A stretch of DNA of 64,000 nucleotides from Climacteris rufus (lineage: Eukaryota > Chordata > Aves > Passeriformes > Climacteridae): contig VZRZ01002248.1 in assembly GCA_013398175.1 (NCBI GenBank), positions 25,225-89,224 on the forward strand. The letters run 5' to 3'. The position numbers and the translations under genes were made by a program. Shown piece by piece: positions 25,601 through 40,600 of the stretch. Within the stretch, counting starts at the first letter, position 1, and every line of letters starts with the position of its first letter. A model generated the notes under the pieces. That model saw nothing but the letters and a program-made list of their open reading frames with translations. It made no database searches and was not told the DNA's origin.

Positions 25601-28600
25601 TGTTGCCATTTTCAGATGGGATGTACAATTTTGTACAATTTTTTTTTTTGTACAATTTTTTGTACATGTACAATTTTCAGCCTGAAGAACTGAATTTTTT
25701 TTTTATTTGTAAAAGCTGTAATTTTGGTGAAAAAGCCTTTCCCACAGATTTTATTTTGAAGGTTGAGGATTTGAGCCTGAAATTCCTAGGCTGCTGCCAA
25801 CTCTGTGTCTGTATCACAGGATCGTGGCTTGGAAGGGACCTTAAAGATCCTCTACTTCCAACTCCCTGCCATGGGCAGGGACACCTTCCACTCGACCAGC
25901 TTGCTCCAAGTCCCATCCAGTCTGGCCTTGAACACTTCCAGTGTGTGCACATGGGGTGTCCACAACTTCTCTAGGCAACCCATGGCAGTGCCTCACCACC
26001 CTGACAGTGAAGAGTTTATTCCTTACACCTGATCTAAACCTGCCCTCATTCAGTATAAACTGTTGCACTTCATCTTGTCACTACAGGCCTTGGAAAAAAG
26101 TCTCTCACTGTCTCTTAATGAGCCCTGTTTGAGTGTTGGAACTCCATGGTAAGGTCTCCCTGGAGCCTTCCCTTCCTGGCTGAACATCCCCAGCTCCCTC
26201 AGGCTGTCTTCAGAGGAGAGCTGCTCCAGCCCTCTGCCCCTTCTCGTGGCCTCCTCTGGCTCCACATCTTTGCTGTGCTGGGGACCAGAGAACTGGATGC
26301 AGGACTGCAGCCAGGTGGGGATCTGCTGAGAGCAGAGTAGTGAGGGACAATCACCTCCCTTGACCTGCTGGCCGCACTTCTGATGTAGCTCAGGATATGG
26401 TTGGCTTTTTGGGCTGAAAGTACACATTAGTGGGTCATGTCCAACCTTGTACCCACCAGTGCCTCCAAGCCCCTGTCCATAGGGCTCCATAGACCATGCA
26501 CAGAGAGGAAGAATCTTTTCTGCAGTGTCATGCTGAAACACCTGGCCTTGGCTTGGGCTTGAGGGCATTCTCTGGAAGTGTCTCTCCCCTGATGAGGGCA
26601 GGAGCTGCTCCTCTCTGACGCTGCCTGTGAGACTGGCTCCCCACACCCTTCTGTTGCACAGTGGCCAGCTGGCAATAACTCTGGAAAACCTATGGCTGTG
26701 TCTGCCCCACTCTGTCAAGGGAATTTCTGGACAGTCTGGGCAGTCACAGACAGTCCCATCGATCGCTTTCATTTTATTCCATCCTTTGAATTTCTTCTGC
26801 CGTCATTTGCACTTTGTCTTCAGTCCAATAAATAGCAGGGACAGGTTCAGATGCTTGCTTAGGTCAGTGGGCAGTGCTCCTGCATAGCTGAGGGCTATCA
26901 TCTGACTGGCTGAGCCCTTTTTGTCGTGTCCTACCTTTTCCTGCCTGGAAATCAAGAGTCCTGACCTTTTATATCTGAGTGCTGGGGACTTCAGAGCCTG
27001 TAACTGTAAGAAGAGATATTGAAAAATCTTTGGAAAACAGGATGGAAATGTCTCATTATGAAATGGTCCTTACCTGTGCCATTAAGACTTGTTCTATATG
27101 AAACTGTTTATAAAGCTCATCTCATTTCAGCATTTTTTGTGATTCCTGGTTTGGAATGTGGGAGTTTTAAATGTGTATAAGTCAAATGCAAATTCAGAGT
27201 TGATACAGTAATGAAGAACTGCTGTTGTTAGTCCCCCGTGGACAACTTAGAAAGCTGAATATGATCAAAAGGCTACTCACTTCCTTCATAAATTGATCTG
27301 GAGAAAGAAAAGCTTTTGTTTGTTTACTCCCCTTTAAAAGACAGGGACATTCAGAAGGGAAATGCTGTGTCCAGGGAACACAGCAAGCCTCTAGAGAAGT
27401 TGAAGCTAAAATTTAATTGCTGTTAAATTCCTTATCTTTTACATTTACCTATCTACTTATCTATTACATTACCCACCTATGTATCATATATATAGGCAAT
27501 ATCAACTCTGTGAAAACAGAGAAGCTCTGTTTCTTTTTTTCTAGACCTCAAGTGTTTACCTTTTGAGAACAAACTATTTAAATTAAGGTAAATGGTGAAA
27601 AATCACGATGTACTTTAGTTTTTGTTAGGTTTTTTGTCTTTCTCCAATTCTGATTTGATTGGTTATATAAGCATTGTAAACAGAATAAGGGCTCAGTTCT
27701 TCCCTGTTGTAAAGAATAGGAAACTTGATTGTAATGACTCAATGGTAACAACATTTCAATAAAGTAACTAAAGCTTGCACTACATTGATTCCCTAAAACT
27801 GCAGAGCCATTTCTGAAGTGCTTTCCTAAGACTTGCTATCATAGCACGTTCAAAGCTCCTCTTCAGATTCAAAAGTTTCTAAAGCATTTGAGAAAACAAT
27901 ATGAAACAAAGTAGGCTGGACCTGAGAGAGTGTGGAGCTATAAACACAAGGGCCAGAGGTGATACAGAACTGACAAATTATTTGCCTTACAGCAAAAGAG
28001 CCATAAAATCTTGGGCTGTGATTTTTCCCTGCAAGGGTGTGAGAAGAAACATTGACTGATTGCAAGGCTCCTCCATACTGTAATGGAGTTACACAACCTG
28101 TAATCTTTCTATTATTCAGTCTGTCACTGTAGGACTGGCCTATTTGTAGGCTACAAAGCATTTAAATGCTGACAGCTGTGTTAGGCAGTAAGGGACGTGG
28201 TTGGCCATTGTGTTTATAGAGGGCAGGGAGATAAGAATAGCTGCCAGGCTTCAGTGCTTGCCACATTTATTCCAGATTTGGAACACCTCTGTACATTTTG
28301 TGGACAAGTAGCTGTGTTGAAAATGCAGGGGGCACTAGGGCAATACTTATCTTAGCTCTTCTTTTTCCCTGGAGAAACTGATGTGCAATACAGGCCAAGA
28401 GGGTGTCAGCTGATAAAAGTCAGACAAATGTGAAGTGTTCTCTGGATCTGATGTGGAGGAGTTTGCCGTCCGAGGGGAACCGCACATGGTCGGGCAGTGC
28501 GGGGAATGGAGAATGAATGAATGTCCCCGGTGTGCCCTGCCCCTGCACCCTCCTGTTGGTCTCTTACTATGCATAGGACCGCCCTTCTTCTTTAGTCTTT

Positions 28601-31600
28601 CTCCAGTGCTTCAACAAGTTGTAATAGACTCTTAGAAAAAATTCTGATCTGTTTGTTTAGTCACATGTAAGGTTTTATTGCAGTTCACGGTGTGTCGTTT
28701 TGCACCTCCTTAAGCACACCTAGCAGGACATTAAGCAAGGGGACTTGTGTTCAGATTGCCTCCTCAGAGGATGAAGCAGTGGGGAGTTTTAACACACCCA
28801 AGAGTGCAGCCCACGTTTGAGAATGTTCCTTATTCTGCAGCGTAACTGCTCGTCACAGGCACTGGAGGTGCTGCAGTGTGAATAGGTGGGGCTGAAACGG
28901 TGGATGCAGGGGCATTCCCAGCTGTATCCTCCTGCCTCTGCACCACTCTGCCCTGTGCATAGAAATACTGCAGTGACTGTCCCATGAACTGGGCTGAAAA
29001 TCTGCTGTGAAAGAAAAACAGTTTGGAGAAGGAGAGAAGAAGTGGTCGTGGAGGACAGCAGGACAACAGGATGGAAGTGCTGGGTGATGGAAAGAGCCAC
29101 AGCCACGCTTGTGATGCGGCCCTGCTGCAGGCCTGGAGTTTCGCAGGGTTGTAGGGAGCCAGAACGCCCGGGTGGCTGTAGAGAAGAGGAAAGAAGACTT
29201 GCCTGTGGGAACAAAGGGGAGCATTTACTTCTGTTTCCTTCTCACGTTTCTGCTCTGTCCAGCTTCCCAGCAGTGCACAGTTTGGGGAACCTCCCATAGC
29301 AAACTCTCAATCTCTCCGTTGCAATAATGTGCTGGGACAAATTCGTCTTTTTACATGTTCCACATGTATAACGCTGCTGTGGTGGGGACTATCTAGTGAT
29401 GCTGTTATTTGTTTATATAAGTGATCTCAGAATAAATTTGCTTGACCTTTTTTTTTTTCTGCCAAGAAAAGAAGACAAAAAGTTTCCTACTTAAAATTCG
29501 GTACTAAAGAACATTTTTGGTGCACAGTTGTTTAATGGTGGGTAGACAATCATTCCAGGGCTGAGACTGTGGTTCACAATGAGAGCTTTTTACTTTGAAC
29601 AGGCAGACAAGGGTCTATGCATGGGGAAAGAATTACTGTTATTAATGTATTTATTAATACAGTGTACATGACTTTGTTTAAAGGAAGTACTGTTGCCCTT
29701 CTACTGAGCAATTGCAAATTTCAAACCTTTATAATTAGTTTCTTATCAGAAAATGAATCATTGTCACTAGCCAAGGTAACTTCTGAGCATGACCTGCATA
29801 AAACTGTCACTGAGCAGGATTCATTGGAACTGCATTAGTTCCTGATGAAGGTAACAACTTGGATGTCACAAGCACTACCACGGTGAAGTAAAGACCTCAC
29901 CTTACCCTGAAATAGTGGCAATGCTGCACAAGATGATTTGCCCCACAAAAGATTCATGACTCTTGGATTTAAAAGTCAAAAACCTGTTTTGCTGAACCTT
30001 CTTTTTACTGCTCCTTGTCAAGCAGCATTTGCTAATTTAGAAATGCTTCTTTTGGCTGAGCAGAGTAAGGATGGACTTGATGACTGGCCCTGCATTTGAG
30101 GACAATATTTAGGACCTTTTTATGGGGAGAAGCCACAACCCATGCATGCTTTTCTGCCTGCTGTTTGCCAGAGAGCTGGGGAAACGACTTAGAAAAAAAA
30201 AAAATCAGTATATGAAATATTTTTTAACAGTGGTACATATCCTATGCAACAGAATGTGGTACTAGCTCAAATATGGGATCCGCTCTTAAATATTTGATAG
30301 ATTAGGGTGGATTTTTACAATTTGTTTTCCTGCTTTTAAATGTATTTGAGCAAGACATCTGTAATACAGGTGTATGTGTGCCATAGTATAAAGATAGTAT
30401 AAGTATAAAGACCTTAGATTATAATGTTAAAGACTTTAGGTCAAATTGAGCGTGATGTTCAAATGTTCAAAACATTTTAAAATAAATTCTCGTTCTTGTT
30501 TTGTCTCAGTATTACAGTTCTGAAATGTATTGTGTTGTACCTTGTTCAGCTGGTCATTCTCATCTGTGCTTTTAGTCAGTAATAGTGGCAAAATTCTGAT
30601 TTAGGGTAGCATAGAAATGCAATAGACTGTTTCAGTGGGAAGGGACCTACAATGATCATTTGGTCCAATTGCCTGATCACTTCAGGGCTGACCAGAAATA
30701 ACAGCATATTATTAAAGGCATTGTCCAAATGCCTCTTGAACACTGACAGGCAATTTTGGGGTCATATATAGAAAACCTTCTCAAGCTGCCTCTCCAGGAG
30801 TTAGGTATATGGATGACTGGATAATATTTTCAGAGGATCATAAGGTTTTCCATCATGATCTACAAGGAATTCATGGTACTTTGAATAAGAAACTTTAAAA
30901 GATACAAAATAAACATGCCAGTGGATATCAAATTGGCTTTTTGAATAGAGGACTTTTCAACAGACGTTAAAATGGACTGGTGTCAGCCCCACTGTGGTGT
31001 TTTTATCAGTGAAGAAAGATACCAAGGTGATAAAAATTAACAGATACATCCTAAATAAATGGTCTCATTGCATAGGGCATTGATACCCAGTAATAGGGAT
31101 CACTGTGTAAAATGGTCACAAGTAAATAGTGCATTTCAGTTTCTGTTAAACCCTTTACAAACTTGCAGGTGGAAGAGCAAAGAATGACTGCTGTGCTTAC
31201 AGATAGGATGACTTTGTCATGTGAAGCAGTGATGTTGGAGCAGACTTGTGGAGTGGGGGTTGATTATCAACTGGACACATGCTGGGAGCTGTTCTTTAGC
31301 CCAAAAGCTGACTGCAATCCATGAATATATAAACAGGAGCACTGAGGAGAAGGGAGGAGGGCCAGAGGCCTCACACTGCTCTTTCAAAAATAATGTGCTC
31401 ATTTCTGTAGTCTGCAATGCTGGAAAGAGACATGAGGGTGGTAGAAGTGCTGGGAGACCTTTCTGAATATAAAATGCTTAATTTATTCAGCAGAGGTTAA
31501 GGGATGGTTTGCTACTTACGTGGGGAATTGACAGGACAATTGATCTGTGAGTTCACCAAGAGACATAAAGATAGTATAGCTGGAAAGTGAAATTTTGCAA

Positions 31601-34600
31601 GTTCACCTTAAAACAAGGTGTACATTTGAACTGACAATACTGATTTATAAATTAACACCAATCAGTAATTACAGTCACTTCATCAACCTGAGAAATCTTT
31701 AAATCGGCTCTAATTCAAGGCGGAATTATTTAGTGAAAATCCTACAGCCTGCATTAAGGTAGGAAGTCAGAATACACAATTGCAAGGATCACCTCTGCCA
31801 TACAGGTACATCAATTAGCAGTTTTGTCATGTATTTTGGAAGCTTTGGTTGCATTCTTGTTCAGTAGTCTTCTCCTTGTGTAGATTAATCCCAAAGGCTT
31901 CAGATCCTTCCTAGACTCATGGCTTTTAGGGCTGGGCTGGAAATTAGTCCAACTCCCCTCACATCAACATTTGAACTTGAAGTCATTTGCTTCCCTAGGT
32001 TTAATCATGGCAATTATTTTTCTTCTTTTGTGTTTTGTTTTTTATGTGTCCATAAAAATGCTTTATCAGTTATAGAGTGTAGTATTATGTTTCAAAGTAA
32101 TTTTCCATACTTAGCCCGAGGCCTTAATTATGTTTTTAGACCACTTTTGTTGATATGATTTTCATTAGATAGTGCTTATTGTATATGAAAACTAAAATAG
32201 CTGCATTGAAACAGATGGGTGTTTGACCTCAAGGTGTGTCTTTCACGTGGGGATTACTGGGCAGAAACCTTGGATTGGTGCTGGGAATCTCACCAGACAG
32301 CTTTAATGGCTCTTTCTATGAGAAACAGTGAGTATTAGACATGCCCAGCAGAAGACAGCAGCACCTACAAGAAGGGAGCCTTTCCAAGGGAATCTGCAAT
32401 GCACAGAAACATCTGCAGCTCAGAAAGATTGACAAGTCATCATCCTGCTCAGGGCAACAAACACTGTTTGCATAAATCCCCTTGCAATCATCATGTCTCA
32501 TTTAATTGACATTCCACTATTTTGTTCTTTAAAAACTTTACTTGACTGACTCTTCTGGAAAACCCTTCCTTATCAATATAATACAATAAGGCAAAGCAAT
32601 TTTCTGCAGCAGCTGTTCTCAGGAGTGGACATTGGCCATTTGAAGCTCTGTGCCACTGTCAGCTCTGCCCTGTCCTGCAGCAGGAGTGCTTGACTCTCCT
32701 TCTGCCCTGTGCTCCTGCCCACAGGGCACGTGGTTATGAGGTTCTCTGTGTCACACATGCATCAAAGTGTATCCTGTTTCAGGAAAACCCTACATTGGCA
32801 AGCAGCCTTCACAGTTTGGGCTTTAAGCATACCTCCAGGACATCTGTGTATGGGAAAAAAAAACCAGTCACACTGGAAAGAACATGGAAAAATTCTCTAC
32901 AGAGTGACTGTAAAATAAAATGATCCCACCTAGAAATATGACGTATACCTAGCACAGAAGTGCACCTTGATTTTTAAGTCCTGCTAATGCTGGAGGTGGT
33001 TTGAGGACAACTGGAGTCCCTGGGTGATCTGTAGTGGTATGACTACATGGAAAGGTGCAGGATTGGTACGTGCCTGGGGGTGTGTGGGCACAGCAGGACC
33101 CTGGGATCGCCTGAACATCCCTGGGCAGTGCACATGGCAGGGGGGCAGTCTGCAGGGCGATACTCAGTGCCCTGATGCCTTGCCCAGTGTAGGTCTGCAT
33201 CACAGACATTTCAGGGAATAACATGGATAGCCTCTGTTATTGGTAAAATACACACTCATCCCAGAGAGGGTTTGGGTCTAAGACTTTTCACTTGATTTTG
33301 TAAAGTTTTGTTCTGTTTAAGTATAAAATGCTACCTACTTTGTGTATTTTCTAGACCTAGTGATCTAACCAAATCCACAACAAAAACTTTGTGAAAGATG
33401 TCACAATTCTCGTCTGTTAATGTCACACAGCAAAACCTCTCAAATGCAAACCCACCTGTAACCCTGATTTTGCTGATTTTTCTAAAAGTATCTATTCATC
33501 ATTATTTTCAATACAACACAACTCTTTTCTTGTGTTGGACTAACCCTTAGAGGTTTTCATCATGCTACTCACAACTGACATAATGAGGTTAATTTTATTG
33601 AGTGAATTTGGTTCCCTGTACCCCAGTGTTCATGATTCATCATTTCTTTTGTAAGTGAATAGTGAGATAATGAGATAGCAGGTTGACAAGGGCAGAAATA
33701 CATTCAGGTTTAAAAAGACGGATGTGCCTTGTGAGCAAGTTCAGCCAAGTAGGATGTCAGTCAGTTCCATGGGGATTGCCAGGTCAAAGCTGACTCAGAA
33801 TTAGTATTTATGAATATTCCATCAAAATATAAGCATGATAATGATAAATGTCTCATTAACGCACACATCGACTGATATATTCCACTACCCAGTATCTACA
33901 CACCAAAGCTGAGAAGAACAATACAAAATTTCAGTCTCATCAGACAAGAATTATGGCTGCCTGCTGTGATGCAGTGTGGCTTCTTCATACTGGATAATAA
34001 AAATACATGGTTTTTTACTGTGTGGACATGATGAACTTTACAATGTTCTCACTTGTCCATTTCCTCACTTCTAAGAGTTGGGATTTTTTTTAAGTGGTAA
34101 ATGTCACAGCTTAGGAAGTTAAACTTTTAAAAAGAGATGTGTGGGCTTTGAAGTGATGGTAATTACTGTAACTTTGTGATAGTTACACTTTATGTCTGGG
34201 GAAAACTTAAGAAAATATTTAAAGGGTTTAAAGAATTTTTTTTTAAAAATCAAAGGAGTTTGATGCCCTGATGCATTTGAAATGCCCACAGTATAACTAC
34301 TGCATCTTTAGACACCTAATTATCTTCAAATATTTGCCCTTTTTGCTGTTTACATGCAAAAAAATGCTTGGCAGTGTTAATTGTTGGACTCAATGATCTT
34401 AGAGGTCTTTTCCATCCTAAATGATTCTATGATTATAAAAACTGTGCCACTTGTCACTAGTGTTGTGTTTCTGACATGAGTGTGTTGATGTGATTATTGC
34501 AGAGATATTGGGAGAAATTTGTATCTTCGACCAACATTTTTATATAATAGAAAGTGTGTGTGAGACCAGATATTACATTCTGCTGTCCTGGTAGGTGTGA

Positions 34601-37600
34601 CATTTTTAATCTGGTTAATACCTACTGCATTTTGTATACATGTGCAGTTTGAAGAAGATTGTGTGAGCAGCTCTGTAGCAGGCACCGCATGTTTCTCAGC
34701 TTTTACTGGACTTTTTGATGTTCTAAGTCATGGAGACAGGTCTGGCCATTAAATGAAGAGCAGTGTCGTTTGGCTTGCAATTTTAAGTACTTATTAGTTG
34801 ATTTCATAAAGACATTGACTGCAAACACATGCCTGTTATGTGCATGCGTGTGATCCACTGGTGTAGAAGATGCAGCACGTTCAGCCCTGGCTGGAGAGGC
34901 TCTGCTGGGTTGGAGACAAGCACGTTCCCGTTCTCCAGCAGCCCAGGCTGTGTCTGCATCACGGGTGACAAGGGCTGGGAGCAGGGAGCTGTGTGAGCCA
35001 CGGCTCCTGCTCACAGGCTCACCCCAGGCCGGCTGCAGGCTGCCCCTGCCGTGTGCCGGGGCCTGGCAGAGCACTGAGCTGCCAGACAGGCTTAGACAAA
35101 GTCCCCTGGGCTGTGCCTGGGCTGCACTTGGGTTTCACTGGCTGAATATAGAGTGAGTCTGATCCGGAGGGCAGCCTTTGCATGACCCCGCGTGCAGTGT
35201 GGAAATAGCCGTAGTCTCAGAGCACAGACAGCTCTCGAAGCTGCAAAGTTAGGTCGAAGATACACAGCTATGAAGGAGAGAGAGAACAATTTCAGCTGAG
35301 GAAACATCCATGACCTCGACATGCCCCAGCCGTGATTTTGTAGCTCTCCGCTGGTGATAATCTGTGTTGGCTCAGACCCCAGCTAGGATCAGACAGGTCA
35401 GCGCCTGCTTAGAGATTTCTGACTGGGGAGCAGAAACAGAGCTCAAAACAGAAGGAAAAGAATGAAAGGTTTTAGGATTAGACTGAGAATGATTACATTT
35501 GTCTTGGCAGTAGCAATACCACACACACACATGCAGTGCTGGGGAGCTGCTTCCTGGCGGCACCGCACGAAGTGCTCACGGAGCAGCATCCAGGCTGCAC
35601 ATCGCAGCGCTCGGGTCTCACAAGCATCAGTGTGACTCTGGAGCCAGTCCCAGAGCTTGCTGCTGGCCTCACTGGGAAGTTTATCATGTCTTCTCTTTAA
35701 TCTTACTTTGGACAGACTGAGAACCTGATGACAAGAATGTCCAATGCATGATTTAACTCCTGCAGATGGTCAGGACATGCCCGCCTTAATTTCTGGCATG
35801 TACAGGCCAGAGGGAGAAAAAGCAAGGAATTCATGGGCACGGTAGAGCAGTTGCAAGGAACACCCTCCTGGTACTGTGCAATGCAATGTGAGAGTCACAG
35901 CAGGTAAAGGGTTTTATCTGTGAGGACACGGGGTTGTATTTGCTTTATGGGTCTCCTTAGGGCTACATAGGAAGAATGTTCATCTACTTCTTGAAGGCTG
36001 CATGTTGCTGCAGGTTGTGACATTTGTGGAGTTACATTCTTGGTTTTATTTTCTTAGGAGAAAAGGTAAATAGAAAATTATTCATTTGTACACCTGGGCA
36101 TGCCTTAGACCTCAGGACATTGAAGCATTAAAGCTCAAGGTGACTGAGAAACAGAACATTATTAACATCCGTCATTATTTATCCATCATTATTTAACATC
36201 CAGCTGAAGAGCTGTGTTTACTCCTGTATTACATAACTGCTTTTTCAGACAATTTCTATATTTTTCCATGCATCTCTGACTATGCTTTCAGTTATTCCCG
36301 TAAATATGGGTGTGTAGGAAGAAGTAGAATAATTGCTTTTTAAATGGTTGAAAAGAATGCAGTTAAAGGCCTGTAATCAGATGCTTCAGGATGTGGCTAT
36401 TCATTTTACAGTTCTGCTTGCTAAAAACCTATCCTGCAGTGATCAACCAGTGACAGTTCTTGCGCTTCAGACAGAAATATTTGGAAATGCAAAGCTGGGG
36501 AGATCTACAGGTTGAATTTATCCACGGTGATATACTGTTCTCCAGAGTGAGTGACACATTTGGCTCTGGAAAATAAGGAATGAGCTAGCCAGTTATCACA
36601 ACTAAACAACCATTTTAATGCTTCTTTGGTTGCTTTCAATGCAGATGTTTTGGACAGAGTTCTGCTCTGCATTGTTCTCCCCACTACTATAGTTGTTCCC
36701 ACTACTGTTTTTCCTTATAGCATTGTCGTTGTTTCCTGGAACAGACAAAAGATAATTTGATTATATTGTATGGTAGCATCATTCAAGAGCTCTACTGTGC
36801 TTAACTGTGCAAAAAATGGATTAAGAGAAACTCTCATTCTCAGACAGCTGAGGAAGATGAAAAACAAGGAACAGAAGAGGAAGGGAAACAGATACATACA
36901 TTATCCATTTAATAACTCATTTTCCTGTAATGTTACAACACGTTTGGGTGTTGAGGAGTGACGCTTAGAGAGGGAGGTGGCCTCAGGGAGATGCATAAAG
37001 AGAAAGGAGCATTCAGGGCATGAGGCCCAAGAGTCAACACCTCCACCAGGTCCCCAGGACCACTCTGTTGGTTTTGAACACGTTTTAGCCCACGGGCAGC
37101 CTTGCCTGGGCTCACTTCAGAGCGAGGTGGTTATTCTGTAGAATGTACAGTATGACTACAGTGCTACTAATACCCCAGGGACGGGGAGGTCGGCATGGCA
37201 GAGGACTGTGAACAGACATCCTGTGCTGTGGAGTCTGTCTGTGCCCGTCCTGTCTGCGGCTCGGGCCGGAGTCACCTCGGGGCCAGAGCCGCCGCGGCCT
37301 ACTCGGTGTAATAAGCACTCCAGGCAGAGTCTGGCTCCCCACATTTAGTTTCTCTCCACTTTTGGTCTGTAAATATTTGTCCTGTCCACATCTATTGTTG
37401 GCACAGAGACATCAGAAGAAAGTTCTCTTAAGCCTTCGCTTGCATGTTTGGCTTGGGGCCAGCGAAAGTCAAATCCGACTGTCTCAGCCTCTCACTATCC
37501 CTGCTCCTTCTTCTCTTTCCAGTAGTGAGCGATGACTCTCTCCAAGATGGGCTGGGTTTTCCTGGGGCAGGTTGGCATTCCACCAAGGCATACACATTTA

Positions 37601-40600
37601 ATGGCATGTGCCCGTGCAAGTAAACAGCAGGATAGAGGGGTTTTGTTCCTTTTGTACACACTGTCTCATTTGTTCCTTGGCACTTTCCCCACCCACAGGG
37701 AAGGATGGCTGTCCCTCTACACAAGCCAGAGTTTATTTATTTTTTGCCTTCCTTCCTCTAGCTGCCTGTAGCAGGCACACCGCATTTCCAAAAATGAAGG
37801 TGTTAATACAAGTATCACTTACTGCCCCTCCTGCAACATCCATGCCACTGTTACCCAAAATGAGAAATGCAATTTGGATGAGTCAGGGAGTCTGCCCTGA
37901 CTCAGACTAACTAATGTAGGAGTGTCTCGGGGTCATGCATATTTTTATTAATATAGGGTCAAACTTGAGTAGAGAGCGCTGGTTTGATTTACCTATATTT
38001 AGCAAAGTCACACCAAAGCAGCAAACCCTGCCAAAATAAACCTGTCTCAGTTGTCTTTGAATTTGTGTTATAAAAAATAAAACGCAATCATTATCTTATC
38101 ATTATAAGGTAATTAAACATGTTCATTTTATTCCATGCTTAGCTAACCCAGCACACTAGGTTTTATGTCATGTTCTGCTTTTGCAGGAAAAGTCTTGAAA
38201 CCTAACTAGTTTTGTGTCTCATACACATATTTATTTTTTTCACACAAATTAAAGCACAAAGATCTCTCTTGTGTTCTAGTCCTTTCAAAGTGTATGTGCA
38301 AGGACATTGGGAGAGGCTCCATCACTTCTCCTTCCTACCTTCTCAGAAGACTCTTGGTTCAAGGACAAATGAAGAAAGTGTTTCTTACTGTTAAGAATAA
38401 GAAGTTGTGGGCAAATATTCTCACTGTATCTTTTGTAATCCCACCAAGGTTTATTAGTTCTGGGTCCACCAGAGTAATTCCATATTAAAAAATCTTTGTG
38501 GTGCAAGGTTTAGAATGTGTTCATTCTATGGCTTCCAGGAAGGAAAATTGTCTTTAAATACAATGAATGAGAAAAAAAAAAAAAAGGCAAGAAATTTAAT
38601 ATAATATCTAGGGAGGTAGGGAAACTGTATAGAAGAGCAGAAAATGGCTGTAGGAGTGTGTATGGTGGGAAAGCCCTTGTATCCCAAGTCTCCTATCTCT
38701 GGAATGACTCCGTGAGGACTTCTCCTCAGCCGGCACGAGCTCACATTGACCTTTTTGAGATTCAGTTGGTTCACCCCAGCTCAAAACCTGACCTTTTGTG
38801 TCCAGATAGCAAGGTGGCACAGAACTTCTGTGTCCAGATAGCAAGGTGGGAGAGAGCAGAGCAACACATCCTAATCTCCACAAAGGCTTCTGAAGCAGAT
38901 AAAAAGGCAGAGCCCCTGCTTTGCATTCTATAACACTTCAGCAGGGCAAACAGGATGTGAAGCTGCTCTGAACAAGGTCCAAGCCAGGGCTAGATGCTCC
39001 TGTAACCTTAAAAGTACAGGTGATGCTGATCTGTGCTCTCTTCTGAGCTGCAATGGTTGAGATGTAAGCAACCAAGTGGAGACGTGGCCCAGTGCACTCA
39101 GTTCAGTAACACTGTCACCAGAGAGACAGAAATAAAGATCATATCTGGGCACCAGCCTGAAAAGGTTCTCTAGACTGTTAAACCAATTAGGGATCAGATA
39201 ACATGTTCTCCCAGTCACTGGGACAGAGTCTGTCTGCTTTAGACTAAAAACATAATTGTGCCATAGCTAGAAATGCTCCTGCTTCATGTCATGTGTGAAA
39301 CTCTGTATCCTTTTAATGGCTATGCAAAGCATTAGACCATTTGGAAAAAAATTACAAAAATCTGTAGTTTAATCTTCCTCCCCTATTTATTAAGCAATAC
39401 CAAGAGTCAACACAGGTCTTGGAGCTCACCCAGAGGAAATTTGGTATTTGATTTGAACATGCACAATGCATCCCTAAAATTCAAACTTGATGTGGAGGCC
39501 AAGACAAATATATTTTGTCTGATAACTCCATGGTACATGACAGCTTGATGTCATGCTCTCAACCTGTGAAGCCTTTATAGCAGAAGTCATCTTTGCAGCA
39601 TAGAAAACAAGACCTTTCTGTGTTTTGTTGTTTGAGGGTTTTTTCACTGTGAGAGCTTCACCTCTAGCCATTATTAGATTAGTAGGTAGAGAATATGACA
39701 CAAAGCTCAAGCTGATGTGAGAAAATAGAATTGTATGTATCCAGACATGCCCCAGCTCTGAAGAATTGCTATTGCTGATATTGTGTTTGTTGGGTGTAGA
39801 TATGATCCACCCTTAGGCTCCACTACAGCTGTAAGTGCACAAGATCACAAGGCCCCCTGTGATCTTCCTTGCTGATATGATTCTGTAATTTCCTCTTCCT
39901 TCCCATCCTTCCTGTCTTACTTGCAGCAGGAAGACTTTTTTAAAAAATTAAAAAGAAAATATGTTATCGTTGGATTTCTAGTCAACAATGTCCTAGGAAA
40001 AGCAGCGTTGGCTGCTCCACTGAAGAAGTTGCTACAAGATGATGTCATCTGGCAGTAGGGACCAAAACAAGACAGGGTATTGCAGCAGCTAAAAATGACA
40101 ATCTGCATTGCACCAATATTTAGGTTTCATGGTCCTACAAAGCAATTTGGGACAAAGAGATGCAACTAAACACTGCTGGAGTTCTGGCTGCTTGCAGGGT
40201 GCACTGTGCCTGTATTAAACACATAATTTGGTGTAAGAGAGGTAGAAAAATATTACACCTAAACAGAAGCAGACTGTTATATTTGCTCCAAAAATTACTT
40301 CTCTGCTTAATGCAGTGTTGCAACCCGAATGCATGTGGTTTATAAATCACTTTTTTTTTTTCTTAATCACACTACTTTCTTTTAAACCCATGGGAAACAC
40401 TGATGGAAGATGTATTTCTGAAACTATTTAGCAAAATGTTAATTTGAGATTTGCTGTCTAGGAGTCTGTTGTCATAATCTCCAGAGCTGGATGCTCAGAC
40501 CTCTGCAGAAAAAGCTGTCTGTGTTGTGGAAGGCACCTGAGTATTGAGGGCAGATCACAGAAGGGCTCACTGGGTCATTTGTAAGCTGTGCAAAAATTTA

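Noticed and set aside
26050..26772. 240-codon frame on -
   Set aside because: Overlaps a CR1 3' region at 25.8-26.5 kb; no domain and no splice or start support.
31910..31975. 'gactcatggcttttagggct' resembling an old LINE end
   Set aside because: The match is short and degenerate; a repeat library search would be needed.
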